This document shows positions 63,650 to 64,000 of a stretch of 64,000 nt of DNA, one piece after another. Origin of the DNA: Melanocharis versteri (Eukaryota; Chordata; Aves; Passeriformes; Melanocharitidae). Positions within the stretch are counted from its first letter, which is position 1. The number at the start of each line of letters is the position of its first letter. Below the pieces are notes generated by a model. That model ran no database searches and was not told the origin of the DNA. It saw only the letters and a list, made by a program, of their open reading frames with translations. The translations under genes and the position numbers were made by a program. The DNA is taken from NCBI GenBank assembly GCA_013397845.1, contig VZTG01003740.1, positions 18,630 to 82,629 of the forward strand, in the 5' to 3' direction.

Positions 63650-64000
63650 TGTAAGAGACGGTCCAAAGATCCCTCATCTGTCTCACGATCATCGACGATG
63701 ACAGAGACTGAAAGACCCTAAAACTCCTAAGGGGAACAGGCTCAGGAATCCTGGCCAAGCTGAAAGGAGGGGAATGCTTGCCAAGAATTTGCAGGCGTGT
63801 ACGCTGAACAGGTTGTTCTAGTGCTGTTCCTTGCTGCCCAGGCGGGGGGGAACGGCACTGGAGCGAGCTGTGCCTAGACCCTGCACCGTTACCGCTTCTC
63901 CCCCTTTTGGCTAGTTGCCCCCTGCTTCTCCCCCTTTTGGCTAGTTGCCCCCCGCTTTTGAAAAGACTGTAAAAAGACTTTCTGAAGAGACCCCCTTTGA
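63650..64000. mobile_element. Possible LTR of an endogenous retrovirus, cut by window edge
   Basis: Composition changes abruptly after an 11-T run (63611-63621): from about 63650 (tgtaagagacggtcc) the sequence is GC- and CpG-richer than the neighbouring intron. It has a tandem 30-bp direct repeat (63894-63923 and 63924-63953) of the kind seen in LTR U3 regions, and starts with TG. The other end, a target-site duplication and any internal coding region are outside the window, so orientation and family cannot be given. Confidence 0.4.
63894..63953. repeat. Two tandem 30-bp direct repeats
   Basis: gcttctcccccttttggcta followed by gttgcccc is repeated head to tail with period 30, nearly identical; a third partial copy starts at 63954 (gctttt). 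Pyrimidine-rich, possibly an enhancer-type repeat within an LTR. Confidence 0.9.

Larger units (their letters stand above)
33241..64000 (-). other. FSTL4: FSTL4 intron, 3' part, at least 30.8 kb
   Basis: From the Ig1 acceptor to the right edge I found no exon that would encode the EF-hand (FDDYNSD-like) or Kazal (VCGSDG-like) parts of FSTL4, so this is taken as one large intron whose 5' exon lies beyond base 64000. It contains seven CR1 fragments, a small CpG-rich patch near 43927-43962 and a possible LTR at the right edge. The interval 55400-63640 shows no recognisable transposon. A small or divergent exon could have been missed. Confidence 0.75.

Noticed and set aside
1..64000. Prokaryotic features: CRISPR arrays, operons, integrons, phage or plasmid genes
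   Set aside because: The window is intron-rich vertebrate DNA; no spaced repeats, ribosome-binding sites or gene clusters of that kind exist here. No tRNA or rRNA gene was seen either.

Overview
This window is vertebrate genomic DNA, almost certainly from a bird. About fifteen truncated CR1 LINE 3' ends (the 'ggtttgggttggaaggg' family tail and its reverse complement), AT-rich introns and short, conserved, properly spliced exons support this. There is no sign of prokaryotic gene organisation. I found one protein-coding gene, on the minus strand: the middle part of FSTL4 (follistatin-like 4), a secreted, mainly neural glycoprotein with Kazal, EF-hand, two Ig-like and C-terminal propeller-like regions.

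Reading 5' to 3' along the gene (descending coordinates), eight coding exons can be placed to the base: 33240-33074 (first half of Ig1), 21620-21500 (second half of Ig1), 14331-14170 (first half of Ig2), 13155-13021 (second half of Ig2 plus linker), a 27-nt microexon at 11506-11480, then three exons of the C-terminal region at 6349-6231, 3334-3185 and 2611-2504. They total 989 nt. All eight have AG acceptors and GT donors, their phases join without error, and the conceptual product is open throughout. The Kazal and EF-hand exons, the promoter, the remaining C-terminal exons and the 3' UTR are not visible and presumably lie outside: the 5' part beyond base 64000, the 3' part below base 1.

The rest is intron. 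33241-64000 is the 3' part of a very large intron (at least 30.76 kb). Introns of 11.5, 7.2, 1.0, 1.5, 5.1, 2.9 and 0.6 kb follow. They hold CR1 fragments, one pentanucleotide microsatellite next to a CR1-like tail, a CpG-richer insertion at about 24541-24860 and another starting near 63650 (both read as possible LTRs of endogenous retroviruses), and small hairpins and tandem duplications. Long stretches (about 15-24.5 kb, 28-30.6 kb, 56-63.6 kb) show no recognisable transposon.

The points most worth a second look are the in-frame microexon with UGC motifs directly before its acceptor (a candidate neural SRRM4-type microexon), a competing donor 7 nt inside the second Ig1 exon whose use would give an early stop, a perfect 15-bp inverted repeat about 60 nt after a donor, and the two possible LTR insertions. 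I did not find a previously undescribed multi-gene system.
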